A stretch of DNA of 64,000 bases, taken from assembly GCF_905397275.1 (NCBI RefSeq), contig NZ_CAJPUY010000010.1, forward strand, positions 186,001 through 250,000, written 5' to 3'. The translations under genes were made by a program, and so were the position numbers. The DNA comes from Cupriavidus yeoncheonensis. Its GTDB lineage: Bacteria; Pseudomonadota; Gammaproteobacteria; Burkholderiales; Burkholderiaceae. Shown piece by piece: positions 55,546 to 63,418 of this stretch (position 1 is its first letter; each line of letters starts with the position of its first letter). Under the pieces are notes generated by a model, which was given only the letters and a program-made list of their open reading frames with translations, searched no databases and had not been told where the DNA came from.

Positions 55546-56867
55546 CACTGGCCTCCGAGTTGCGCGAGGGCTTGCGCGAAGAAATCCTCGCCGCCGAAGT
55601 TGCCTGATTTCAGTGCGAGCGCGAGCGGCTGCGCATCGAGCGTGACGGTCGCGGGCACGCCCGGCGCGATCTGCGCGCCGATGCGCAAGGCGCGTACGCC
55701 AAGCGCCTGCACCACGGCGCCCGAGGTCTCGCCACCGGCCACGACAAAGCGCCGCGTGCCGCGTGCAAGCAGCCCGGCGGCGATGCCCGCCAGCGCCTGT
55801 TCGACCAGGTGGCCCGCGCGCTCCACGCCCAGTTCGGCCTGCACGGCCTTGACCTCGTCGGGGCTGCTGGTCGCATAGATCAGCACCGGCGCTTCGTGGC
55901 TGGCGGCAAAGGCGAGCGCGGCATCCACCACGGCTTCGCCGCGTGCAAGCGCCAGCGGGTCGATGCGCAGCGCGGGGCGGCCCTGTTCGAGCCAGCGTGC
56001 AACCTGGCCGTTCGTCGCGCGCGAGGCGCTCCCGGCAAGAACGACACCGTGGCCGTCGACTCGCGGTACCGACGCGGCATCGCCACGCTGCGGCAGCAGG
56101 CCCGCACGGCGGAAATTCTCGGGCAGGCCCAGCGCGATGCCCGACCCGCCGGTGATCAGCGGCAGGTCCGCGCACGCCTGGCCGAGCGTGAGCAGGTCGG
56201 CGTCGGACACCGCGTCGGCAATCGCGAGGCGCACGCCGTCGCCGCGCAGGGCTGCGATGCGCTCGGCGGTTGCGTTCGCACCGCGCGCCACGGCGTCGTA
56301 GCGCAGCAGGCCGACCTTGCCCTGGCTCTGCCCCTGCAGCACGCGCACGAGGTTGGCGTCGGTCATTGGCGTGAGCGGATGGTGCTCCATGCCCGATTGG
56401 TTAAGCAGGACATCGCCCACGAACAGATGGCCGCGGAAGATCGTGCGGCCATTCTCGGGGAAGGCCGGGCAGGCGATGGTGAAGTCGCTGTCGAGCGCTG
56501 CCAGCAGGGCTTCGGCGACGGGGCCGATATTGCCGGCGTCGGTGGAATCGAAAGTCGAGCAGTACTTGAAGACGAACTGCCTGCAACCCTGTGCGCGCAG
56601 CCATTCGAGCGCGGCCAGCGATTGCGCTACGGCGTCGGCGGCGGGAATGGTGCGCGACTTTAGCGCGACCACGATGGCATCGGCCTGGCCCCTGTCTTGG
56701 CCCCTGTCGTGGCCCGTCTCCTGCACGGCCCCGGCGTCCGGCACGCCAATGGTCTGGACCGTGCGCATGCCGTTGCGCACCAGCGTGTTGGCCAGGTCGG
56801 TGGCGCCGGTGAAGTCGTCGGCGATGCAGCCCAGCAGCGGGCGGTCTTGCGCTTGGATGGCGGTCAT
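55545..56867 (-). CDS. otnK: 3-oxo-tetronate kinase (four-carbon acid sugar kinase, DUF1537 origin)
   Basis: Phosphorylates 3-oxo-tetronate at C4. 440 residues. The N-terminal GCIADDFTGATDLANTLVRNGM and C-terminal FVVAGGETSGAVVQALGVRALRIGAQIAPGVP are the family signatures. Residues about 52-61 (GHDRGQDRGQ) come from a 12-base tandem repeat at 56686-56715 in a loop, slightly lengthening the protein. Next to otnC with a 1-base overlap and 13 bases from ltnD. Confidence 0.92.
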   Translation of the reverse strand: MTAIQAQDRPLLGCIADDFTGATDLANTLVRNGMRTVQTIGVPDAGAVQETGHDRGQDRGQADAIVVALKSRTIPAADAVAQSLAALEWLRAQGCRQFVFKYCSTFDSTDAGNIGPVAEALLAALDSDFTIACPAFPENGRTIFRGHLFVGDVLLNQSGMEHHPLTPMTDANLVRVLQGQSQGKVGLLRYDAVARGANATAERIAALRGDGVRLAIADAVSDADLLTLGQACADLPLITGGSGIALGLPENFRRAGLLPQRGDAASVPRVDGHGVVLAGSASRATNGQVARWLEQGRPALRIDPLALARGEAVVDAALAFAASHEAPVLIYATSSPDEVKAVQAELGVERAGHLVEQALAGIAAGLLARGTRRFVVAGGETSGAVVQALGVRALRIGAQIAPGVPATVTLDAQPLALALKSGNFGGEDFFAQALAQLGGQ

Positions 56868-56880
56868 GATGCGCTGCGCC

Positions 56881-57792
56881 TTAGTTGGCCTTGTCGGTCT
56901 TGTCGGCCCTGGCCGGCAGTTCGATCCCGGGGAAGATCTTGATCACGGCGGAATCGTCCTCGCCGCCGTGGCCGGCGGTTGAGGCCATCATGAACATCTG
57001 GTGCGCGGCCGCGGACAGCGGCAGCGGGAATTTGCTGGTGCGCGCGGTGTCGAGCACCATGCCAAGGTCCTTGACGAAGATGTCGACCGCCGACAGCGGC
57101 GTGTAGTCGCCGCAGAGGATATGCGGCACGCGGTTCTCGAACATCCACGAATTGCCTGCGCTGTGCGTGATGACGTCATACAGCGCATTCGGGTCCACGC
57201 CTTCGCGCAGGCCCAGCGCCATGGCCTCGGCCGCGGCGGCGATATGCACGCCGGCCAGCAGCTGGTTGATGATCTTGACCTTGGAGCCGGCGCCATGGGT
57301 GCCGCCCAGGCGGTAGACCTTGCCCGAGATCGCGGCCAGCACGTCTTCGGCGAGCGAGTAGGCCTCGGCGGGACCGGAGGTCATCATCGTCATCTCGCCG
57401 CTGGCCGCGCGCGCGGCGCCGCCGGACACCGGGGCATCGAGCATCAGGATGCCTTGCTCGCCAAGGCGGCGGCCCAGGGCTTCGGCAAAGGCGGGCGGCA
57501 CCGTCGCGCTCGCGATGACGAGCGTGCCCGGACGCATCGCCGTGGCGGCGCCGTCGTTGCCGAACAGCACGGCCTCGGTCTGCTGGGCATTGACCACCAG
57601 CGTGATCACGACATCGCAGCGCTTGCCCAGTTCGGCGGGGCTCGCGCACGGCACGCCGCCGGCATCGGCAAAGCGTTGCAGCACGTCGGGCCGCAGGTCG
57701 CAGGCATGCACGTTGAAGCCGGCGCGCAGCAGCGACTGCGCAACGCCTTGGCCCATGGCGCCAAGGCCGATCACGCCGATATTCCGGGACAT
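56881..57792 (-). CDS. ltnD: L-threonate dehydrogenase
   Basis: Beta-hydroxyacid dehydrogenase that oxidises L-threonate at C2 to 2-oxo-tetronate with NAD. 303 residues. GLGAMGQG at 9-16, substrate loop DAPVSGGAARA at 119-129 and catalytic Lys173 (KIINQLL). Close relatives act on hydroxyisobutyrate or tartronate; otnK, otnC and otnI beside it favour L-threonate. The frame is open to 57819 but MSRNIGVIGLG at 57792 is the clear start. Confidence 0.88.
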   Translation of the reverse strand: MSRNIGVIGLGAMGQGVAQSLLRAGFNVHACDLRPDVLQRFADAGGVPCASPAELGKRCDVVITLVVNAQQTEAVLFGNDGAATAMRPGTLVIASATVPPAFAEALGRRLGEQGILMLDAPVSGGAARAASGEMTMMTSGPAEAYSLAEDVLAAISGKVYRLGGTHGAGSKVKIINQLLAGVHIAAAAEAMALGLREGVDPNALYDVITHSAGNSWMFENRVPHILCGDYTPLSAVDIFVKDLGMVLDTARTSKFPLPLSAAAHQMFMMASTAGHGGEDDSAVIKIFPGIELPARADKTDKAN

Positions 57793-57844
57793 AGAAAACT
57801 CCTGATGCAGGTAAGGCAAGTCAATCGAAGAGGGCGGCGCCGGC

Positions 57845-58621
57845 TCAGCTTGGCGTGCCGGAACGCTCGTCGTCCGCTTCCGCTTCGTCCTGGCCCAGTT
57901 GGCCCGGTTGGCCCAGCTGGGTCAGGCGGCGGGCGGCGTTGTACATGTGGTTCTGCGCGGCATTGCGCGCGGCCAGCGCGTCGCCCGCGCGGATCGCGGC
58001 GACGATAGCCTGGTGTTCCTCGCGCACCTGGCGCGTGAAGTCGGCGCGACGGGCCTCGTTGGTCCGGGTCACGCGTGTCGCGGCTTCCAGGTACTGGCTG
58101 AGGAATTCCAGGGTCTTGAGGAAATAGGGGTTGCCGGTGGCCGCGGCAATGGCGCGGTGGAACGCCACGTCGGCGGCGACCCCGTCACCGCCCCCGGCCA
58201 CCTCGGCATCGAGCCGGGCCAGCGCCGCGTCGATGGCCACCATGGTGGCGTCGGTGCGGCGGCGCGCGGCCTGCGCGGCTACCTCGGCCTCGATGGCGCG
58301 GCGCAATTCGACGATCTGCAGGACGGAATCCAGCGTGCCGGTGTCGGTGTAGTCGATCCGCAGCGGGCGGATGCCGGCCTGCTCGGTCACGAACACGCCG
58401 CTGCCCTGGCGCGATTCGACCGCGCCTTCGTACTTGAGCCGGGAGATCGCTTCGCGGATCACCGTGCGGCTGACGCCGAATTCTTCGGACAGCACGGCTT
58501 CCGTGGGCAGCTTGTCCCCGCGCGAGAAGGCGCCGCTCTGGATCTTCTCCAGCAGTTGTTCGGCGACATTGTCGGTCAGGGCTCGGGCCGGGACTTTCTG
58601 GAACATGGCTTGTCGTGTCAT
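57845..58621 (-). CDS. GntR/FadR-family (FCD domain) transcriptional regulator
   Basis: 258 residues. Winged helix at about 15-80 (GDKLPTEAVLSEEFGVSRTVIREAISRLKYEGAVESRQGSGVFV) and an all-helical FCD effector domain with metal-site residues in DVAFHRAIAAATGN, EEHQAIVAAI and NHMYNAARR. The C-terminal tail LGQPGQLGQ comes from 9-base tandem repeats (57893-57926). It leads the threonate/erythronate operon and probably represses it, with a tetronate or its oxo form as inducer. Confidence 0.9.
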   Translation of the reverse strand: MTRQAMFQKVPARALTDNVAEQLLEKIQSGAFSRGDKLPTEAVLSEEFGVSRTVIREAISRLKYEGAVESRQGSGVFVTEQAGIRPLRIDYTDTGTLDSVLQIVELRRAIEAEVAAQAARRRTDATMVAIDAALARLDAEVAGGGDGVAADVAFHRAIAAATGNPYFLKTLEFLSQYLEAATRVTRTNEARRADFTRQVREEHQAIVAAIRAGDALAARNAAQNHMYNAARRLTQLGQPGQLGQDEAEADDERSGTPS

Positions 58622-58630
58622 CGGGTAGTC

Positions 58631-58644
58631 AGGTCATCATACAA
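58631..58644. promoter_or_regulatory. Candidate operator of the GntR/FCD regulator
   Basis: AGGTCATCATACAA, ten bases before the gntR start. It closely resembles the TTGTCATCATACAA type of site described for several FCD-family regulators (from memory). Autoregulation of the whole operon from one promoter is inferred. Confidence 0.45.
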
Positions 58645-58803
58645 ATTTAATGCAATTCTGTTAGTGCACGTAAACCCTGATATGGTGCAAGCCGCACGAG
58701 GTCGGTGCCTCCGACGCCTGTCGGATTGTGGCGTATCATGGCGGCCGCGAGCCCGCCACGCGGGCAGACCGACCGCTTATCCTGCTATTTTCAACGCATT
58801 GCC

Positions 58804-59232
58804 ATGCCTGTCACCATCCTGATCTGTCCCTGGTCCGAAGCGCGCGAGCGCGCCCGCGCCATCCGCTACACCGTGTTCGTCGAAGAGCAGGGCGTGCCGG
58901 TCGAGCTGGAGTGGGATGAATGGGATGAGCCGAGCTGGCACGCACTGGCGCTGGTCGAGGACGGCACTCCGGTTGCCACCGGCCGCCTGCTGCCGGACGG
59001 GCATATCGGCCGCATGGCGGTGCTGGGCTCGGTGCGCGGCACCGGGGTTGGCGCGCTGGTGCTCGAAGCACTGATGAAGAAGGCCGCCGAACTGGGCTAC
59101 CCGGAGCTGGTGCTCAATGCGCAGACACATGCCGCGCCATTCTATGCGCGCGCAGGTTTCGCGCAGGTCGGGGATGAATTCGAGGAGGCCGGCATCCCGC
59201 ACGTCGAGATGCGCAGGCGCCTGGGCGACTGA
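58804..59232 (+). CDS. GNAT family N-acetyltransferase
   Basis: 142 residues. The acetyl-CoA motif reads IGRMAVLGSVRGTGVGALVLEALMKKA, followed by the C-terminal strand ELVLNAQTHAAPFYARAGFAQVGDEFEEAGIPHVEMRR, the YjcF/ElaA-like subgroup. Start MPVTILICPWSEARERARAIRYTVFVEEQGVPVELEWD at 58804. Its stop TGA abuts the stop of the convergent NRDE gene (TGATCA). Substrate unknown. Confidence 0.85.
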   Translation: MPVTILICPWSEARERARAIRYTVFVEEQGVPVELEWDEWDEPSWHALALVEDGTPVATGRLLPDGHIGRMAVLGSVRGTGVGALVLEALMKKAAELGYPELVLNAQTHAAPFYARAGFAQVGDEFEEAGIPHVEMRRRLGD

Positions 59233-60060
59233 TCAGCGCGGCGCCGGCACCGTTCCCGTGTCGCGGGCCAGGTTGAGCTTGCCGCGGTAGGAGACCTCGC
59301 CGGTCTGGCCGTTCGCATCGAAGCTTCGTTCGCTGAAGTCGAAGCGCCCGTCGTGCCGCACGCGCAGCACGGTGCTCGCGCGCGTGCCGTAGTTGGGCGA
59401 GCGGATGAACGCGGACGACAGGAGCTTTTCCCACTCGGGCGAGACGCCGGTCGAAGGCAGTTCGAAACTGGCGGCCTGGCGCTCGTCCGCAAGCAGCTTG
59501 AGGTAGGGCTCGGCACTGGCGTTGGCATGGCCGGGATCGGCCGCCAGCACTTCGGCGAGCGCGCCGACCCGGCTGCGTACCTTGGGCCACGGCGTATCGA
59601 GCAGGGCGTTGGACAGCCCGTACAGTCCCGGCCGCAGGCGCTCCGGCTGGCGCGAAGCCGACCGGTTGCTGTACCACCAGAGTTCATGCAGGTCGCTGGC
59701 CAGCAGGTTGAAGCCGTTGTAGCAGCCGTCCGCACCGGTCAGCGCGCCAAGGTAGTCGGACGGCGCCTGGTGTCCGCGCAGGAAGCCTGCCACCAGCTCG
59801 CCGCGCGATCGCGCATCGGTGCGCTTTTCCGACGGGGCGCGGTAGTTCGTCAGCGCGGCGAAGCGGCCTTCGCCGGCCACGCCCATCCATGTGCCGGGCT
59901 CGCCGATGACATCCGCCAGGTCGCGGCCGGCGAGCACCGGCGAGGCATCCTGCCACCAGTGCGCCGGCGCCGCGGGGCGGACATAGAATTCGTCGCGATT
60001 GCCGGCCACCACCAGGGCATAGTCCGGGTGTGATTGCCAGGCAACCAGGATCAGGCACAT
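59233..60060 (-). CDS. NRDE family protein (TANGO2-like)
   Basis: 275 residues. Starts MCLILVAWQSHPDYALVVAGNRDEFYVRPAAPAHWW: the NRDE motif names the family, and Cys2 is the presumed N-terminal nucleophile residue of the Ntn-hydrolase-like fold. WMGVAGEGRFAALTNYR and GLSNALLDTPWPKV are family blocks. Biochemical role is not established in bacteria; the eukaryotic relative TANGO2 is tied to lipid and haem handling. It lies after a DUF4936 gene and ygfZ on the same strand. Confidence 0.88.
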   Translation of the reverse strand: MCLILVAWQSHPDYALVVAGNRDEFYVRPAAPAHWWQDASPVLAGRDLADVIGEPGTWMGVAGEGRFAALTNYRAPSEKRTDARSRGELVAGFLRGHQAPSDYLGALTGADGCYNGFNLLASDLHELWWYSNRSASRQPERLRPGLYGLSNALLDTPWPKVRSRVGALAEVLAADPGHANASAEPYLKLLADERQAASFELPSTGVSPEWEKLLSSAFIRSPNYGTRASTVLRVRHDGRFDFSERSFDANGQTGEVSYRGKLNLARDTGTVPAPR

Positions 60061-60133
60061 CGCTTTGCTTCCTTGACTGCGTTTCCTGCGTTTGCTGTGT
60101 ATGGTCCGGCGGTGACAGCGGTTGCCGCCGGGC

Positions 60134-60424
60134 CTACAGCAGGTCCAGGTCGATGAAGTGCTCGACCTGGCGTTCACCTTCCACCCACTGCTCCAGACCG
60201 CTCTGTCGCCACAAACCTGCCAGCGTGGCGTCGAAGGCGGGCGGTACATCGGCGTAGCATTCCATCCAGGTCTGCACGCCGGCGCGGGTTTCGGGCCTGC
60301 GCATGAGCGTACCACCAATTCCGGTCGCCTCGGCAACCGTCTCCATCCAGCGGTGCCAGTGCGGCAACGCTTCGGCCGCGGTGGCCTCCGGCACGCGGAA
60401 ATAGACGAAGAGATGATCGCTCAT
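60134..60424 (-). CDS. DUF4936 family protein
   Basis: 96 residues, soluble, with MSDHLFVYFRVPEATAAEALPHWHRWMETV and the C-terminal GERQVEHFIDLDLL. I recognise it as a small Burkholderiales family usually coded next to ygfZ, as here (17 bases). Ferredoxin-like dimeric fold is likely; no function known. Confidence 0.75.
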   Translation of the reverse strand: MSDHLFVYFRVPEATAAEALPHWHRWMETVAEATGIGGTLMRRPETRAGVQTWMECYADVPPAFDATLAGLWRQSGLEQWVEGERQVEHFIDLDLL

Positions 60425-60440
60425 GGCGGCGTCCTGCGGG

Positions 60441-61457
60441 TCAGCCGGCGGCCTGCGCGGCCTCCGACAGCGGTACTTCGTACGGGAGGCGGCCCAAGGT
60501 CAGCGCGGCACCCGTCGCGCTGTCCAGATGCAGGGCCGCCGCGGCGGCATCGATCTTCAGCTCGGCCAGGCCCGCCCAGCCGCCCTGCGGCGCCGGAGCG
60601 GCATTGACGATCATGCCGCAAGGCTGCTGCGGGTCTTCCGGACGGAAGATCTCCGCGGCCGGTGCCGGCACGGCTCCCTCGCCCTGCACCAGCCACATGC
60701 GGCGCTTGAGCGTGCCGCGGTACTGGCTGCGGGCCACGATTTCCTGTCCCGGATAGCAGCCCTTGCGGAAATTGACGCCGCCAACAATTTCGAAATTGAC
60801 CATCTGCGGCACGAACTGCTCCTGCGTCGCCGCGACGATGCGCGGGATGCCGGACTGGACTTCGAGCCAGTCCCAGAGCGCCGCATCGGCTTCGCTCAGC
60901 TGGCTGGCCAGTGCCGCGCGGATTTCGCCGGCGCGCTCGGCCGGCAGCAGCAGCTGCCAGCGCGGCTGGCCGGCAGCGTCCGGCAGGCGGATGACGGTCG
61001 TGCCGTCGTGGCTGCCGGTGGCGAACACGGCATCGGGCGCGGCCAGCCCGGCCTTCGTCAAGGCCTGCGCAGCCTGCGGCCCGGCCACGCCGAGCACGGC
61101 CACGGCCGGGGTGAGATCGCTGAGCTTCGCCTTGGCGCGCAGCACGAACATGCTCAGGCGCTTCTGCAGTGCAGGGAGGATCTCGGCCGACAGTTGCAGC
61201 ACGATGCCCTCGGCGTCGCGCCACATCAGGAAGCTGGCCTGCAGCCGGCCCTTGGGGGAGCAATAGCCGGCCAGGCGCGCATCGCCCGGCGCGAGGTCCT
61301 CGACCGCGTTGGTCAGCTGCGTGTGCAGGAAGGTGGCGGCATCGTCGCCTGCCACGCGGATCCAGCCGAGCCCGGCCGGCGCGCATACGACGCCGGTGTT
61401 TTGCAGGGCGTCAAGGCTGGCGGCGAGTTCCGGGGCTGGGGTGTTCATTTCGGGCAT
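60441..61457 (-). CDS. ygfZ: YgfZ/GcvT-type folate-binding protein
   Basis: Tetrahydrofolate-dependent factor that supports iron-sulfur enzymes and plasmid or tRNA modification. 338 residues. The defining KGCYPGQE motif is at 232-239, with the essential Cys234. HTQLTNAVEDL and CSPKGRLQASFLMWR mark the N-terminal domain. Divergent from mltG across a 231-base gap that holds a short tandem repeat. Confidence 0.93.
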   Translation of the reverse strand: MPEMNTPAPELAASLDALQNTGVVCAPAGLGWIRVAGDDAATFLHTQLTNAVEDLAPGDARLAGYCSPKGRLQASFLMWRDAEGIVLQLSAEILPALQKRLSMFVLRAKAKLSDLTPAVAVLGVAGPQAAQALTKAGLAAPDAVFATGSHDGTTVIRLPDAAGQPRWQLLLPAERAGEIRAALASQLSEADAALWDWLEVQSGIPRIVAATQEQFVPQMVNFEIVGGVNFRKGCYPGQEIVARSQYRGTLKRRMWLVQGEGAVPAPAAEIFRPEDPQQPCGMIVNAAPAPQGGWAGLAELKIDAAAAALHLDSATGAALTLGRLPYEVPLSEAAQAAG

Positions 61458-61478
61458 TCCGTTCAGGCAATTGAGTGC

Positions 61479-61515
61479 GATTGTGGGTGCGATCCGTGGG
61501 TGCGATCGTGGGTCC
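61479..61515. repeat. Three-copy 12/13-base tandem repeat
   Basis: Units GATTGTGGGTGC (61479), GATCCGTGGGTGC (61491) and GATCGTGGGTCC (61504) lie in the ygfZ-mltG divergent region, just upstream of ygfZ. A TATTAT box at 61589-61594 further right may be the mltG -10. Confidence 0.6.
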
Positions 61516-61688
61516 GATTGGCAGGTGCGCGCCGCGCGTCACGGCTCCGGTAGAGACCCGTCTCATCGTGGCGGCGCTAGGCTCCCGGTATTATATGGGG
61601 CTGCCGGCATTTCAGCCGGCACCGGCGGCGCGCGGCGGGCAGGGGTCATCACCCGCCACACGGACGCTGCCGAGACTGAACGGATTTC

Positions 61689-62684
61689 ATGACACGTCTT
61701 TTCATCCGCCTGGGACTCGTTGTCCTGGTGCTTGCCGCGGCTGTCGCCGGCGCTTTTGCCTGGTGGGCCAACCAGCCGCTGGGGCTGTCCGCATCGCCCG
61801 TCGAAGTCGTCATCAAGCCTAATTCGAGCGTCGCCAGCGTAGGCCGCCAGCTCCAGCGCGGCGGCGTGGGCATGGACCCGCGCCTGTTCCAGCTGCTGGC
61901 CAGGCTGACCGGGCACGGTCCGGACCTGAAGGCCGGCGGCTATACCTTCGAGACGGGCATCACGCCGCTCGGTGTGATCGGCAAGCTCGCACGCGGCGAG
62001 GTCACGCACTACGTCGTCACCGTGATCGAAGGCTGGGAATTCCGCAAGATGCGCGCGGCCGTGGACGCCAGCGCGGCGCTGCGCCACGACACGCAGGGCA
62101 TGTCCGATGCCGAGCTGATGAAGGCGATCGGCGCCACGGAACCTGCGCCGGAAGGGATGTTCTTCCCGGACACCTACCTGTTCGCGCGCGGCAGCAGCGA
62201 TATCGAGCTGTACCGCCATGCCTACAAGGCCATGCAGCGGCGCCTGAATGAAGCCTGGAACGCGCGCGCCGCGGACTTGCCCTACAAGACGCCGTATGAG
62301 GCGCTGGTGATGGCGTCGATCGTCGAGAAGGAAACCGGCCAGGCCGCCGAGCGCCCGATGATCGCCGCGGTGTTCGTCAACCGGCTGCGCAAGAACATGA
62401 TGCTCCAGACCGACCCGACGGTGATCTACGGCATCGGTGAGCGCTTCGACGGCAACCTGCGCAAGCGCGACCTGCAGACCGACACCCCTTACAATACGTA
62501 CACCCGTACCGGCCTGCCGCCCACGCCGATCGCGCTGCCGGGCCTGGCCTCGCTGGCGGCAGCCACCGCGCCGGCATCGTCGGACGCGCTGTATTTCGTG
62601 GCGCGCGGCAACGGCACCAGCCATTTCTCCAACACGCTTCCCGAACACAACCGCGCGGTCGACCAGTACCAGCGCGGCAAATAG
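61689..62684 (+). CDS. mltG: Endolytic murein transglycosylase
   Basis: Inner-membrane lytic transglycosylase that ends growing glycan strands. 331 residues. One N-terminal transmembrane helix (about 5-27), LysM-like linker, then the YceG domain with catalytic Glu213 in MASIVEKETG, followed by TDPTVIYGIG and NTYTRTGLPPTPIALPG. Six bases separate it from tmk, and holB follows, a conserved mltG-tmk-holB order. Confidence 0.94.
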   Translation: MTRLFIRLGLVVLVLAAAVAGAFAWWANQPLGLSASPVEVVIKPNSSVASVGRQLQRGGVGMDPRLFQLLARLTGHGPDLKAGGYTFETGITPLGVIGKLARGEVTHYVVTVIEGWEFRKMRAAVDASAALRHDTQGMSDAELMKAIGATEPAPEGMFFPDTYLFARGSSDIELYRHAYKAMQRRLNEAWNARAADLPYKTPYEALVMASIVEKETGQAAERPMIAAVFVNRLRKNMMLQTDPTVIYGIGERFDGNLRKRDLQTDTPYNTYTRTGLPPTPIALPGLASLAAATAPASSDALYFVARGNGTSHFSNTLPEHNRAVDQYQRGK

Positions 62685-62690
62685 GCATCC

Positions 62691-63302
62691 ATGCGCGGAA
62701 AATTCATTACCTTCGAAGGCATCGACGGCGCCGGCAAGAGCACCCATATCGACTGGGTGGCGGCGCGTCTGCGCGAGCGCAAGGACATTGGCGCCGTGGT
62801 CACCACGCGCGAGCCCGGTGGTACGCCGCTGGGCGAAGACCTGCGCCAGATCCTGCTGCATCGGAAGATGCACCTGGAAACCGAAGCGCTGCTGATGTTC
62901 GCGGCGCGCCGCGAACATATCGCGGAAGTCATCGAGCCGGCGCTGGATCGCGGCGACTGGGTGATCTCCGACCGCTTCACCGACGCCACCTTTGCCTACC
63001 AGGGCGGCGGCAGGGGGCTGGCCACGGCGCGGCTCGAAGCCCTGGAAGACTGGGTGCAGGCCGGACTGCAGCCGGACCTGACGCTGCTGTTCGACGTGCC
63101 GCTGGAAACCGCCAGCGCACGCCTGGCCGGTGCGCGTGCGCCGGACAAGTTCGAGGCCGAATCGCGTGCGTTCTTCGAGCGTACCCGTGCCGAGTATCTG
63201 CGCCGTGCTGCGCAGGCGCCCGGGCGCTTTCGCGTGATCGACGCTACGCAGAGCATCGAACAGATTCGTGTCGAGCTTGAGAAAATCGTCTCAATGCTTT
63301 GA
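62691..63302 (+). CDS. tmk: Thymidylate kinase
   Basis: Phosphorylates dTMP to dTDP. 203 residues. P-loop GIDGAGKS at 10-17, [18 protein letters not shown] (DR-type substrate loop), [18 protein letters not shown] with the catalytic Asp-Arg. Starts six bases after mltG. Confidence 0.96.
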   Translation: MRGKFITFEGIDGAGKSTHIDWVAARLRERKDIGAVVTTREPGGTPLGEDLRQILLHRKMHLETEALLMFAARREHIAEVIEPALDRGDWVISDRFTDATFAYQGGGRGLATARLEALEDWVQAGLQPDLTLLFDVPLETASARLAGARAPDKFEAESRAFFERTRAEYLRRAAQAPGRFRVIDATQSIEQIRVELEKIVSML

Positions 63303-63418
63303 TTTTAAAGCTTTATATTGATCGATAATATTGCCCCGGCCTGATGGAGTTGTGCGTTCCGCAACGACATCGGTATGACGGTGGTACTTCAGCTTTCACG
63401 GCTAACTGACTGATTCGC

